DNA of 64,000 nucleotides from Paracoccus sp. MBLB3053 (GTDB lineage Bacteria; Pseudomonadota; Alphaproteobacteria; Rhodobacterales; Rhodobacteraceae): contig NZ_JAVQLW010000003.1 in the NCBI RefSeq assembly GCF_031822435.1, positions 124,001 through 188,000 on the forward strand, read 5' to 3'. The position numbers were made by a program, and so were the translations under genes. This document shows, piece after piece, positions 33,626-41,731 of this stretch; position 1 is the stretch's first letter; each line of letters opens with the position of its first letter. The notes below the pieces were generated by a model. That model saw nothing but the letters and a program-made list of their open reading frames with translations. It was not told the DNA's origin and did no database searches.

Positions 33626-34324
33626 TCAGATCGGTTGGAAGCCGGGGTCGATGGACTTGGCGATCTTCAGCCAGTCCTCGGCATAATCGACATTCTGCCA
33701 GTCCTTGAACCACGGGCCCCCATTGGTGAAGTGAACGGCCTTCGGCTTGCCTGCGGAAGGTTTCTCGCTCCAGCCTTCCAGCCAGTTCCATTCTTCGGGA
33801 ACTGAGCCGATTTCCTCGTCCTTCGCCCATTGCATTCGATGCAGATAGGCACCGGATTCGGAATTGACGACTTCTGGCGTAAGCCCTTTGGTGGAGGGGT
33901 GATCGCAGTTGAAAAGCATCAGCGACGACCAGTTCTTGCGCGGGTAGCTGGTCTGAGCCTTGCCATCCATCTTGGTTTCATTCTTCGGCTTGTAGTCGTG
34001 ATGCACGCAGCAGACTGCCTTGCTGTCATCAAGCATGCCAAGCAATTCGGCCACGTCGCCAAAGAACAGAAAATCGCAATCGCAAAAGGCAGCCCAGCCG
34101 CTATTGCCCGCGAGCCATGGTGTGAAGAAGCGCGAATAGGTGAACTCGGTCGAGGCCAAGGGATCGACGTCGCGGGTATAGACCCCCCGCGATACGAGGT
34201 CCTGAAGCCTGATCGGGGTGACCTCGACATCAATCGACGCGTTCTGCAACAGCGACTGCCGTGCCACCTGATAGGCAATGTCCTCGCGCGAGTCCCAGCC
34301 GACAAAGAATTTCAGATCAGGCAA
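33626..34324 (-). CDS. Glycosyltransferase-like protein (GT8-like fold)
   Basis: A 232-residue protein. It opens with KFFVGWDSREDIAYQVARQSL, then has a DxD-type motif in AFCDCDFLFFGD and a final HFTNGGPWFKDW, matching the layout of GT8-like nucleotide-sugar transferases. Homologues that I recall occur in alphaproteobacteria and marine phages. It converges on the gene at 32878. Donor and acceptor are unknown. Confidence 0.75.
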   Translation of the reverse strand: MPDLKFFVGWDSREDIAYQVARQSLLQNASIDVEVTPIRLQDLVSRGVYTRDVDPLASTEFTYSRFFTPWLAGNSGWAAFCDCDFLFFGDVAELLGMLDDSKAVCCVHHDYKPKNETKMDGKAQTSYPRKNWSSLMLFNCDHPSTKGLTPEVVNSESGAYLHRMQWAKDEEIGSVPEEWNWLEGWSEKPSAGKPKAVHFTNGGPWFKDWQNVDYAEDWLKIAKSIDPGFQPI

Positions 34325-34901
34325 TCGGTTTCTCCGCAGTTGGTCTCGTCGGTTGGACCCAGTTCCTTGATTGACGGAATTCGATCCCGTTCGGCGCGGG
34401 TTGGCGTTGGGGCGCGGTCCCGGCCAAGCTTACGCGGCGGGCAAATCGCCATTCAAGTCCATTCGTTGCATTCTTCCCCCTGTCCGCCAAGGTGCCGGGC
34501 AGGGCGCAGGCGCGCCGCTGGCATGATGAAATCGCCATTTGGTTGCTCAAGGGCACGGAATTTCCCCGGTGTTGGCGCGGTTAGGCCAGCTTCGACAGGG
34601 GGCCTGACCATCCGGGAATCCCCGCCATCGCGCTTGGTCAGATCGCGCTGTGATCGTGTTCCTCCCATGAAGCAGAAGACGGGAGTTGCAAGTTCAAATT
34701 TATACACTTACGATCACATCGTGGCTGGCTGATTGACTCAAGGGACCGGAACTCAAGACTAATTTACTTCCTCCTCCTGTGAATCCGGCAGCCTGAAGCG
34801 AAGAAGATCTGTGGCAATTCTCGATTGCTGTCGGGATGCGCCGATTCTGCGGTGCGGCGCTTGTCCGAGCTTCGGATGGGCGCGCCTTTTGGGAGAAACC
34901 C
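34325..34901. other. 577-base intergenic region before the sulfatase
   Basis: No convincing gene is visible; the overlapping frames lack family motifs. A sigma-70-like promoter candidate is TTGCAA (34686-34691), a 17-base spacer, and TACGAT (34709-34714), in an AT-rich patch pointing toward the sulfatase about 190 bases away. A TTGACT (34733-34738) lies further on without a good -10 partner. The remainder, roughly 34325-34680, shows nothing I can identify and may hold remnants from the edge of the glycan island. Confidence 0.4.
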
Positions 34902-36467
34902 ATGCTAAGAAAGATCGGACTGGCGACAGCATTCACATGCTTTGCAATCGGGGGTGCAGTCGCACAGGATTCACCTCAAACCGAAAAGCCCAACATCCTT
35001 GTCATCTTCGGCGACGATATCGGACAAGGTAACCTGTCGGTTTATACCAAGGGGCTTGTTGGCTATAAGACCCCGAACATCGACCGGATTGCGAATGAAG
35101 GGCTTGTCTTCACCGACTATTACGCCGAACAAAGTTGCACGGCCGGACGTTCGACCTTCCTGACGGGCCAATCGACCTTCCGCACCGGGCTGTCGAAAGT
35201 CGGTCTGCCGGGTGCCAATGCCGGCCTGCAAGCGTCCGACGTCACGCTCGCATCCGCGCTCAAGGATCAAGGCTACGCGACCGGTCAATTCGGCAAGAAC
35301 CACCTGGGCGACAAGGATGAGTTCCTGCCCACCGCGCATGGTTTCGACGAATTCTTCGGTAACCTCTATCACCTCAACGCTGAAGAGGAACCAGAACAGT
35401 TCAACTATCCCAAGGACCCCGAATTCCGCGAGCGGTTCGGACCGCGCGGCGTTCTGAAATCCTCGGCGGATGGCACGATCGAAGACACCGGGCCGCTGAC
35501 CCGCAAGCGGATGGAAACGATCGACGACGAAACCTCTGCCGCGGCCATCGACTTCATGAAGCGCCAGCACGAAGCGGGCACGCCCTTCTTCACCTGGATG
35601 AACACCACGCGCATGCACTACAAGACCCATGTGCGCCCCGAACATCGCAGCGAACCCGCTCTGGATGCGTTGACGGAATATGCCGATGGCATGATCGAGC
35701 ATGATGCCTTGATCGGGACGCTGCTGCAGTCCCTCGAAGATATGGGCATCGCGGACAATACGATCGTCATCTATACGACGGATAACGGACCGCACCAGAA
35801 TACCTGGCCAGATGCCGGGACGACGCCCTTCCGCAGCGAAAAGAACACGAACTGGGAAGGCGCGTTCCGCGTGCCGGCAATGATCCGCTGGCCGGGCCAT
35901 ATCGAGCCGGGCTCGGTCGCCAATGACATCTTCTCGGGCCTTGACTGGTTCCCGACCATCATGGCCGCTGTAGGCGACACCGACATCAAGGATCGCCTGC
36001 TGACCGGCGCGACCATTAACGGAAAAGAATACAAGAACCATCTGGATGGCTACAACCAGCTTCCTTACCTGACCGGCGAAGCTGAAGAAGGCGCCCGCGA
36101 CGAGTTCTTCTATTTCAACGACGATGGCGAAGTGGTTGGGCTTCGTTACGAGAACTGGAAAGTTGTCTTTGCCGAGCAGCGTCGTCAGGGGACTATGGCC
36201 GTTTGGGCCGAGCCCTTCACCAAGCTGCGCGTGCCCAAATTGTTCGATCTGCGCGCCGACCCCTATGAGCGTGCCGACATCACCTCGAACACCTATTGGG
36301 ACTGGATCAGCGACCACGCCTATCTGGTCGGCCCGGCAAGTGCCGAAGTTGGGAAGTTCCTGGCGACCTTCACGGAGTTCCCGCCAGCACAGCGCCCGGA
36401 CAGCTTCTCGATCGATCAGGTTCAGGAAGACCTGATGAACTCGCTGAGCAGCTTGGGCAGCCAGTAA
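34902..36467 (+). CDS. Exported arylsulfatase-family sulfatase
   Basis: A 521-residue sulfatase with a signal peptide (hydrophobic stretch ending GGAVAQD). The active-site motif is CTAGR (Cys79-Arg83), with Cys79 expected to be matured to formylglycine; metal ligands include Asp38-Asp39 in FGDDIG and the TTDNGPH segment. It differs from the cytoplasmic choline-sulfatase at 57577 by its export signal. The substrate is unknown: a periplasmic aryl or sugar sulfate ester is likely. ATG 34902 follows GGGAGAAACC. A strong intrinsic terminator follows. Confidence 0.9.
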   Translation: MLRKIGLATAFTCFAIGGAVAQDSPQTEKPNILVIFGDDIGQGNLSVYTKGLVGYKTPNIDRIANEGLVFTDYYAEQSCTAGRSTFLTGQSTFRTGLSKVGLPGANAGLQASDVTLASALKDQGYATGQFGKNHLGDKDEFLPTAHGFDEFFGNLYHLNAEEEPEQFNYPKDPEFRERFGPRGVLKSSADGTIEDTGPLTRKRMETIDDETSAAAIDFMKRQHEAGTPFFTWMNTTRMHYKTHVRPEHRSEPALDALTEYADGMIEHDALIGTLLQSLEDMGIADNTIVIYTTDNGPHQNTWPDAGTTPFRSEKNTNWEGAFRVPAMIRWPGHIEPGSVANDIFSGLDWFPTIMAAVGDTDIKDRLLTGATINGKEYKNHLDGYNQLPYLTGEAEEGARDEFFYFNDDGEVVGLRYENWKVVFAEQRRQGTMAVWAEPFTKLRVPKLFDLRADPYERADITSNTYWDWISDHAYLVGPASAEVGKFLATFTEFPPAQRPDSFSIDQVQEDLMNSLSSLGSQ

Positions 36468-36476
36468 GCGGAAATG

Positions 36477-36508
36477 GGCCGGCGACGCTTATTGTTGCCG
36501 GCCTTTTT
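36477..36508 (+). terminator. Rho-independent terminator after the sulfatase
   Basis: GGCCGGC (36477-36483) and GCCGGCC (36497-36503) form a stem that extends by three more pairs (one G-T wobble) around a 7-base loop, followed directly by five T residues (36504-36508). This is the clearest intrinsic terminator in the window. It lies 35 bases before the moxR start, so either moxR depends on read-through or it has a promoter overlapping this region. Confidence 0.88.
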
Positions 36509-36513
36509 CTGAC

Positions 36514-36528
36514 GATTTTCAGAAAATC
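36514..36528. promoter_or_regulatory. Palindrome just upstream of moxR
   Basis: GATTTTC (36514-36520) and GAAAATC (36522-36528) form a perfect 7-bp palindrome around a single A, between the terminator and the moxR start (36543). It may be an operator, or an RNA hairpin next to the ribosome-binding region. No known regulator motif was recognised. Confidence 0.4.
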
Positions 36529-36542
36529 CGGGGTCTTATCCT

Positions 36543-37556
36543 ATGACTGCACGCGATGCATTCACTTCGCTGATGGCGGCGATGAACAAATCTGTCATCG
36601 GACAGGAACGTGTGGTCGAGCGCATGGTCATTGGCCTCTTGGCCGATGGTCATGTCCTGATCGAGGGGCTGCCGGGACTTGCCAAGACGCGAGCTGTGAA
36701 AGCCATGGCCCGCGCCTTGGATTTCGACTTTACCCGAATCCAGTTCACGCCTGATCTTTTGCCCGCCGATGTGACCGGATCGGATGTCTATTTCTCGAAG
36801 GACGGGGAAGGTGAGTTCCGCTTTCAACCCGGTCCGATCTTCGGAAACATTCTTCTTGCGGACGAAATCAACCGTGCTCCCGCAAAGGTGCAGGCGGCCT
36901 TGCTCGAGGCGATGGAAGAGCGCCAGGTGACGGTCGGCGAAGCCAGCCACCCCCTTCCTTCGCCCTTCATGGTGCTCGCAACTCAGAACCCGATAGAACA
37001 GGAAGGCACCTATCCTCTGCCCGAGGCGCAGACCGACCGTTTCCTGATGAAGATCCTGGTCGAATATCCGCAGCCGGCGGATGAGTTGAACGTGCTGCGC
37101 CTTGTCAGGAACGAGGAAATCGCTGCCTCTGCCCCGTCTTCACCCCAGTCGCAGCCCGTCGGCCACCCGGCAGGCGAGGACGCTCGGGCCGAAGCGTCGT
37201 CCCTGGCCACACTGTCCGAGGCGCGCCAGGAGATTTCAGCGATCCATATCGCCGAGGGCATCGAGCAATATATCATCGACATCATCAATGCGACGCGCCA
37301 CCCCGCGAAGCTGTCCGAGGACCTGGGCCGAATGATCGAGCTTGGCGCAAGTCCGCGTGGTGGCATTGCCATCGACCGCTGCGCCCGCGCGCATGCCTGG
37401 CTCAAGGGGCAGGACTTTGTGTCTCCGACGGATGTGCAATCGGTCGCGCCCGATGTCCTGCGCCACAGGATCGCGCTGAGCTACGAGGCGCATGGTGCCG
37501 GACGATCCGCCGACGACGTGATTGCCGACCTGCTGCAGTTGGTTGCGATCACCTAG
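36543..37556 (+). CDS. moxR: MoxR-family AAA+ ATPase
   Basis: A 337-residue AAA+ ATPase. Walker A is EGLPGLAKT (residues 41-49), Walker B NILLADEIN (to residue 110), sensor-1 ATQNPIEQEG. MoxR proteins work as chaperone-like ATPases with VWA-domain partners in the maturation of enzyme complexes or envelope stress tolerance. A linker of about 30 residues rich in Ser, Pro and Ala (near 195-220) looks like a local insertion. It heads a six-gene MoxR/Bat operon. Confidence 0.93.
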   Translation: MTARDAFTSLMAAMNKSVIGQERVVERMVIGLLADGHVLIEGLPGLAKTRAVKAMARALDFDFTRIQFTPDLLPADVTGSDVYFSKDGEGEFRFQPGPIFGNILLADEINRAPAKVQAALLEAMEERQVTVGEASHPLPSPFMVLATQNPIEQEGTYPLPEAQTDRFLMKILVEYPQPADELNVLRLVRNEEIAASAPSSPQSQPVGHPAGEDARAEASSLATLSEARQEISAIHIAEGIEQYIIDIINATRHPAKLSEDLGRMIELGASPRGGIAIDRCARAHAWLKGQDFVSPTDVQSVAPDVLRHRIALSYEAHGAGRSADDVIADLLQLVAIT

Positions 37557-37566
37557 GAGCACGTCA

Positions 37567-37665
37567 ATGCCTTGCCCCAATCCCATGCATGGAGACGGCG
37601 GGAGAAGCCTTCGGGCAAGCGGCGCGATGGGGCGACGCGCTTTTCGGTCGGGGAGCAGAGGCTGA
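37567..37665 (+). CDS. Possible 32-codon leader ORF coupled to DUF58 gene
   Basis: ATG 37567 lies 7 bases after TAGGAGC, the best-placed Shine-Dalgarno in this gap, yet it is out of frame with DUF58. It encodes 32 residues, rich in Arg and Gly, and ends in TGA at 37663-37665, overlapping ATG 37665 of DUF58 (TGATG). Either it is a coupling leader peptide, or the true DUF58 start is TTG 37572 and this frame is accidental. Confidence 0.35.
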   Translation: MPCPNPMHGDGGRSLRASGAMGRRAFRSGSRG

Positions 37666-38687
37666 TGCCCGGCAAGATGAAACCCGCCACAGGACCGGGG
37701 CTGGGGGGCGGAGCAGACCCGCGCATCCACGTCACCCTGCCGGTTCTCGTCGGTCTCGAGGGCAAGGCAAGGGGGTTCGACTTCCTGCCAAGTCAGCCTG
37801 TGGGAAGTGTCCTGTCCGGGCGTCGCGCGTCGCGGCTGCGAGGTCGTGGTCTCGAATTCGAGGAAATCCGCGCCTATCTTCCGGGAGACGATCCAAGGAG
37901 CATGGACTGGCGTGTCACGGCGCGAACTGGCGCGCCCCATGTCAGGGTCACGCGGGAAGAACGCGATCGTCCGGCCCTGATCCTGGTCGATCAACGTCAG
38001 GCGATGTTCTTCGGAACAAGGCTCAACATGAAGTCGGTGACGGCGGCGGAACTCACGGCCCTTGCCGCCTGGCGCATTCTCGGCGCAGGTGATCGGGTGG
38101 GTGGATTTGTCATCTCGGATCGCGCGATAGATTATCAGCGCCCCGCGCGCAGCCGCCATTCCGTGCTGCGTCTGCTGTCCCAGCTTGCGTCGCGCAATCA
38201 GGCCCTCTCCGCCGAGGCTCCAGTTGTTTCCGAGGCTCCGGCCATGTTGAACCTGGCTCTTTCCCAGGCGGCACGTATCGCAACGCATGACTGGCTTGTG
38301 ATCGTCCTTTCGGATTTCGACGGCGCAGACGACAACACCTTCCGATCGCTTTCACGCCTGTCGCGCGGCAACGATATCGTGCTTGGCCTCGTCTATGACC
38401 CGCTTGCGAACGAGGTGCCCTCACGCGGCAGGCTTGTTGTCGGAGACGGTCATTTGCAGGTCGAACTGGACCTCGCCAGTCACAAGGTCCAGCAAAACCT
38501 GGCCGAAACCGGCGGCAAACGCCTCCGCCGTCTGCTCGCCTGGCAAGACCGCCTTGACGCCGCCATCCTGCCGATCAGCGCCGGAGAGGAAACTTTGCCG
38601 CAAGTCTTGCGTCTGTTCCAATCCGGCCGGCCCGGCCGAGGGTTGGGATTGGGGAACGGGCCGGAGGAAGCGGGGAAACAAGCATGA
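37665..38687 (+). CDS. DUF58 protein of the MoxR/Bat operon
   Basis: About 340 residues. The DUF58 core signature is RGRGLEFEEIRAYLPGDDPRSMDWRVTART, seen as GLEFEEIRAYLPGDD and MDWRVTART. A von Willebrand-like fold follows (ALILVDQRQAMFFG, then WLVIVLSDFDG), with the canonical MIDAS Ser residues not obvious. DUF58 proteins regularly accompany MoxR. Start ATG 37665 follows CAGAGG; TTG 37572 would add 31 basic residues. It overlaps the DUF4381 gene by 4 bases. Confidence 0.87.
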   Translation: MPGKMKPATGPGLGGGADPRIHVTLPVLVGLEGKARGFDFLPSQPVGSVLSGRRASRLRGRGLEFEEIRAYLPGDDPRSMDWRVTARTGAPHVRVTREERDRPALILVDQRQAMFFGTRLNMKSVTAAELTALAAWRILGAGDRVGGFVISDRAIDYQRPARSRHSVLRLLSQLASRNQALSAEAPVVSEAPAMLNLALSQAARIATHDWLVIVLSDFDGADDNTFRSLSRLSRGNDIVLGLVYDPLANEVPSRGRLVVGDGHLQVELDLASHKVQQNLAETGGKRLRRLLAWQDRLDAAILPISAGEETLPQVLRLFQSGRPGRGLGLGNGPEEAGKQA

Positions 38688-39202
38688 ACCCCGATGTCGA
38701 AGAAGCACCCGTTGCCGCTGACGACAGCCTGGTTTCGCTGTTGGGCCAGATGCACGACCTGCGCGAACCGCCTGCGGTTTCAATGTGGCCCGCGACGCCA
38801 ATCTGGGGAGTGATTGGTATTATCCTTCTGGCTCTCCTGCTTTTGCTGGCGTGGCGTTGGGTTAGATACCGCAAGGCAAACGCCTACCGGCGAGAAGCGC
38901 TTGCGCTCTTGCAGGGGATCGAACCGGGCCTTGCACGGGGTGACAGGCGGGCGCTTGCCGAGCTGGACCAGTTGCTGCGCCGCACGGCCCTGGCCGCCTT
39001 TCCCCGCCGCGAGGTCGCTGCGTTGACCGGCGCCGAGTGGGCAGAGTATCTTGATCGCACGGCCACACCCGGTCCCGAGGGTGGATTTCGAATGCTGAAC
39101 GGTTTGCTGGCAAGCGCGCCCTATGCGCGCCAAGTCCCGGAATTCGACGGTGCACGGCTGATGCGGCTGGCTCGGCACTGGATCAGGCACCATCATGCTT
39201 GA
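38684..39202 (+). CDS. DUF4381 membrane protein of the Bat operon
   Basis: A 172-residue protein with one transmembrane helix (residues about 40-62, IWGVIGIILLALLLLLAW) and a cytoplasmic helical domain (RREALALLQGIE, then LLRRTALAAFPRREVAALTGAEWAEYLD). DUF4381 proteins are found in MoxR-VWA operons, where they probably anchor the complex in the membrane. It overlaps both neighbours (4 and 8 bases), consistent with tight coupling. Confidence 0.88.
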   Translation: MNPDVEEAPVAADDSLVSLLGQMHDLREPPAVSMWPATPIWGVIGIILLALLLLLAWRWVRYRKANAYRREALALLQGIEPGLARGDRRALAELDQLLRRTALAAFPRREVAALTGAEWAEYLDRTATPGPEGGFRMLNGLLASAPYARQVPEFDGARLMRLARHWIRHHHA

Positions 39203-40199
39203 GTTCGACGCCCCGCTTGCATTTCTGGCCCTGCCATTGCCGTTCCTGGTGCTGCTGTTCGCGCCGGCGCGGCGAGAGCGGGTCCAGGCTATCCGCTTGC
39301 CTTTTTTCGAGAGGGTCAGCGCAGGGCTTCCCACGGGTGAGGGGGCCGTGATCCCCGCACGAAAACGGTTTCAGCTTGGCTTCACCGGCCTGCTCTGGCT
39401 GCTTGTGATCACAACAATCGCGCGGCCGGTCTGGCTGGGGGATCCGGTTACACGAACCGAGGCAGCACGGGACATCATGCTTGCGGTGGATATATCGGGC
39501 TCGATGGCGACCGTCGATTTTTCAGGGTCCGATGGCGCCGTCGACTCGCGGATGGAAGGCGTGAAGCAGGTGCTGGACAGCTTCATTGCCGGTCGAAAGG
39601 ACGACCGCATCGGGCTGATCGTCTTCGGGTCATCCGCCTATGTGCTGGTGCCCTTCACTCAGGACGAGGCGGCTGCGCGCCAATTGCTTGCAACACTCGA
39701 GCCGGGAATGGCAGGGCAGAACACCGTGCTGGGCGATGCGATCGGCCTTGCGATCCAGTCCTTTGCGGCAAGCGAAGTCGAAGAGCGTGTGATGATAGTC
39801 CTGTCCGACGGATCGGACACTTCGTCGCGCATGGCACCGGCGAAGGCTGCGGACATTGCCGCCAAGAACGGGGTCACGATCCACACGATCGCGGTTGGCG
39901 ATCCGGAAGGCGAAGATGAGCAGAACAAAGTCGATATCGCGACGCTCGAGGCCATAGCCGATGCGACCGGCGGTACCTTCAACCGTGCCGAGGACAGCCA
40001 GGGATTGACCGAGATCTATCAAGGCATCGATGCACTTCATCCGGTTGAAGGCAAGGCGGTGTCCTGGCGACCGCGCATTCCCCTGACGATGTGGACAAGC
40101 GGAGCCTTTGTCCTGCTGACCATCGTGGGATATCTTGCCGCTCTTGCTTTACGCTGGCGTCGGGTTCGCCGATTTTCCGCAGCGGAGTCGAGAGCATGA
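39195..40199 (+). CDS. batA: BatA-like VWA-domain membrane protein
   Basis: A 334-residue protein with N-terminal membrane segments, a VWA domain and a C-terminal transmembrane helix. The metal-ion-dependent adhesion site is intact: DISGSM (residues 99-104), with the conserved Thr in GQNTVLGDAIGLA and the Asp in MIVLSDGSDT. BatA proteins act with MoxR in aerotolerance or envelope functions. The gene overlaps DUF4381 by 8 bases and the next gene by 4. Confidence 0.9.
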   Translation: MLEFDAPLAFLALPLPFLVLLFAPARRERVQAIRLPFFERVSAGLPTGEGAVIPARKRFQLGFTGLLWLLVITTIARPVWLGDPVTRTEAARDIMLAVDISGSMATVDFSGSDGAVDSRMEGVKQVLDSFIAGRKDDRIGLIVFGSSAYVLVPFTQDEAAARQLLATLEPGMAGQNTVLGDAIGLAIQSFAASEVEERVMIVLSDGSDTSSRMAPAKAADIAAKNGVTIHTIAVGDPEGEDEQNKVDIATLEAIADATGGTFNRAEDSQGLTEIYQGIDALHPVEGKAVSWRPRIPLTMWTSGAFVLLTIVGYLAALALRWRRVRRFSAAESRA

Positions 40200-41731
40200 A
40201 CGCGCTTTCCGATCTCGCCGGCCTGACCTTCCTCCGCCCGCTCTGGCTATTGGCGATCCCGGCCCTTGCACTGGTCTGGTGGCAACTGCGGCAGCGCGAG
40301 GCATCGGAAAGTCCGGCTTTGCCCGAGATAGCGCCGCACTTGCTCAGAGCGCTGACCATCGGCCGGGGAGAAGCCAGCCGCTCACGCGCGGCCCTTATCG
40401 TGCTTGGAGCGGCCTGCCTGATGGCAATCGGGGCGGCAGGCCCCGCGTTTCGTCCCGCACCTTCCCCTTTCGTGACCGAGACGGCGCCTCTTGTGATCGC
40501 ACTCGATCTGTCACCGGGAATGGACATGGGTGACATTCCACCGTCCCGGCTGGAACGGGCCAAACAGAAGATCCGGGACCTGATCGCGCTGCGCGCGGGT
40601 GGCCGGACCGGGCTGATCGCTTATGCAGGAAGCGCCCATCTTGTCATGCCGCCGACCGAAGATCCGACGGTGCTTCAGAGCTTTCTCGAAGGACTTACGC
40701 CAGGTATCATGCCCCGAGCGGGCCAGCATCCGTCGGAAGCGATGCGTCTCGCAACCACCCTACTGGCGACCGAGGATCAAGCCGGCACCGTTCTTTTCGT
40801 GACTGACGGGGTGGACCCGACAGATATCGCCAATTTCCCGACCGATGGCCCCGGAAGCGTCGCATTGATCGTTGCGCCTGACGGAGGCGGACCCGAGCTG
40901 GATCGATGGGCCAGGGCGGCAGGGGTCCGCAAGGTCGCGGTGACAGTGGATGACAGCGACCTTCGCGCCGTGAATCGGGCTGCCGCATCGAGCCTCGCGC
41001 GCGCGGCCAGCGAGGACGGGCGGATGCGCGATGACGGATGGCTACTGGCCATTCCTGCGGCCCTCCTTCTGTTGTTGTGGTTCCGGCGCGGCACAACCTT
41101 GCACTGGGCGGTGATTGGTGCCGCGGTGATGCTTGCTCCGGATGCGCGCGCCAATGAACTGTCTGACCTGTTCTGGACCAAGGATCAGCAGGGGGCTCGT
41201 GCCTATGCTGCACGCGACTTCCCGCAAGCGGCCGAGGATTTCGTCGATCCGCCGTGGAAGGCCGTTTCCCTGATGCGATCCGGGCAATATGGCGAGGCGG
41301 CGGCCGTCCTCGAACCAATCCAGACCAGCGACGCACAGTTCAACCGCGGTATCGCCCTGATCCGGGGGCGCGACTACCCTGGCGCCATAGCGGCGTTCGA
41401 GGCGGCGGTGAAGCTTGATCCTTCAGACCAGGCGGCACAGGAGAACCTGGCTCTTGCGCGACGCATCCTCGACTATCTGAACGAGACGAGAGAGGCTGAG
41501 GACACCGAAGTCGACAGCGAGGACAATGCCGCCGATGGAACGGTCGAGGATTTGCAATCCGATCAGGGCCAGATGAGGCGGATTACTGGGGATAGCGACC
41601 TTTCCGAGGACGCGGCCGAGCAATGGATGAAGCAGGTTCAGACGAAGCCAGCCGACTTCCTGAAATCGCGGTTTGCGATCGAGGCGGCCCAGACGCGGGC
41701 CCCGAGCGATACGGGGGCAGAGGTCCAATGA
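40196..41731 (+). CDS. batB: BatB-like VWA protein with C-terminal TPR region
   Basis: A 511-residue protein: two N-terminal membrane helices, a VWA domain (residues about 98-290), a membrane helix near 290-315, then a tetratricopeptide region (FNRGIALIRGRDYPGAIAAFE and following helix). This is a BatB/BatC fusion. The adhesion-site motif reads DLSPGM (Asp104, Ser106, Gly108) rather than DxSxS, so metal coordination may be weakened. An acidic, Asp/Glu-rich stretch near 430-475 separates the TPR from the C-terminus. It overlaps its neighbours by 4 bases each. Confidence 0.88.
   Translation: MNALSDLAGLTFLRPLWLLAIPALALVWWQLRQREASESPALPEIAPHLLRALTIGRGEASRSRAALIVLGAACLMAIGAAGPAFRPAPSPFVTETAPLVIALDLSPGMDMGDIPPSRLERAKQKIRDLIALRAGGRTGLIAYAGSAHLVMPPTEDPTVLQSFLEGLTPGIMPRAGQHPSEAMRLATTLLATEDQAGTVLFVTDGVDPTDIANFPTDGPGSVALIVAPDGGGPELDRWARAAGVRKVAVTVDDSDLRAVNRAAASSLARAASEDGRMRDDGWLLAIPAALLLLLWFRRGTTLHWAVIGAAVMLAPDARANELSDLFWTKDQQGARAYAARDFPQAAEDFVDPPWKAVSLMRSGQYGEAAAVLEPIQTSDAQFNRGIALIRGRDYPGAIAAFEAAVKLDPSDQAAQENLALARRILDYLNETREAEDTEVDSEDNAADGTVEDLQSDQGQMRRITGDSDLSEDAAEQWMKQVQTKPADFLKSRFAIEAAQTRAPSDTGAEVQ

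Noticed and set aside
34971..36317. 448-codon minus-strand frame opposite the sulfatase
   Set aside because: The sulfatase has catalytic motif, signal peptide, ribosome-binding site and terminator on the plus strand. The opposite frame has no family signature.
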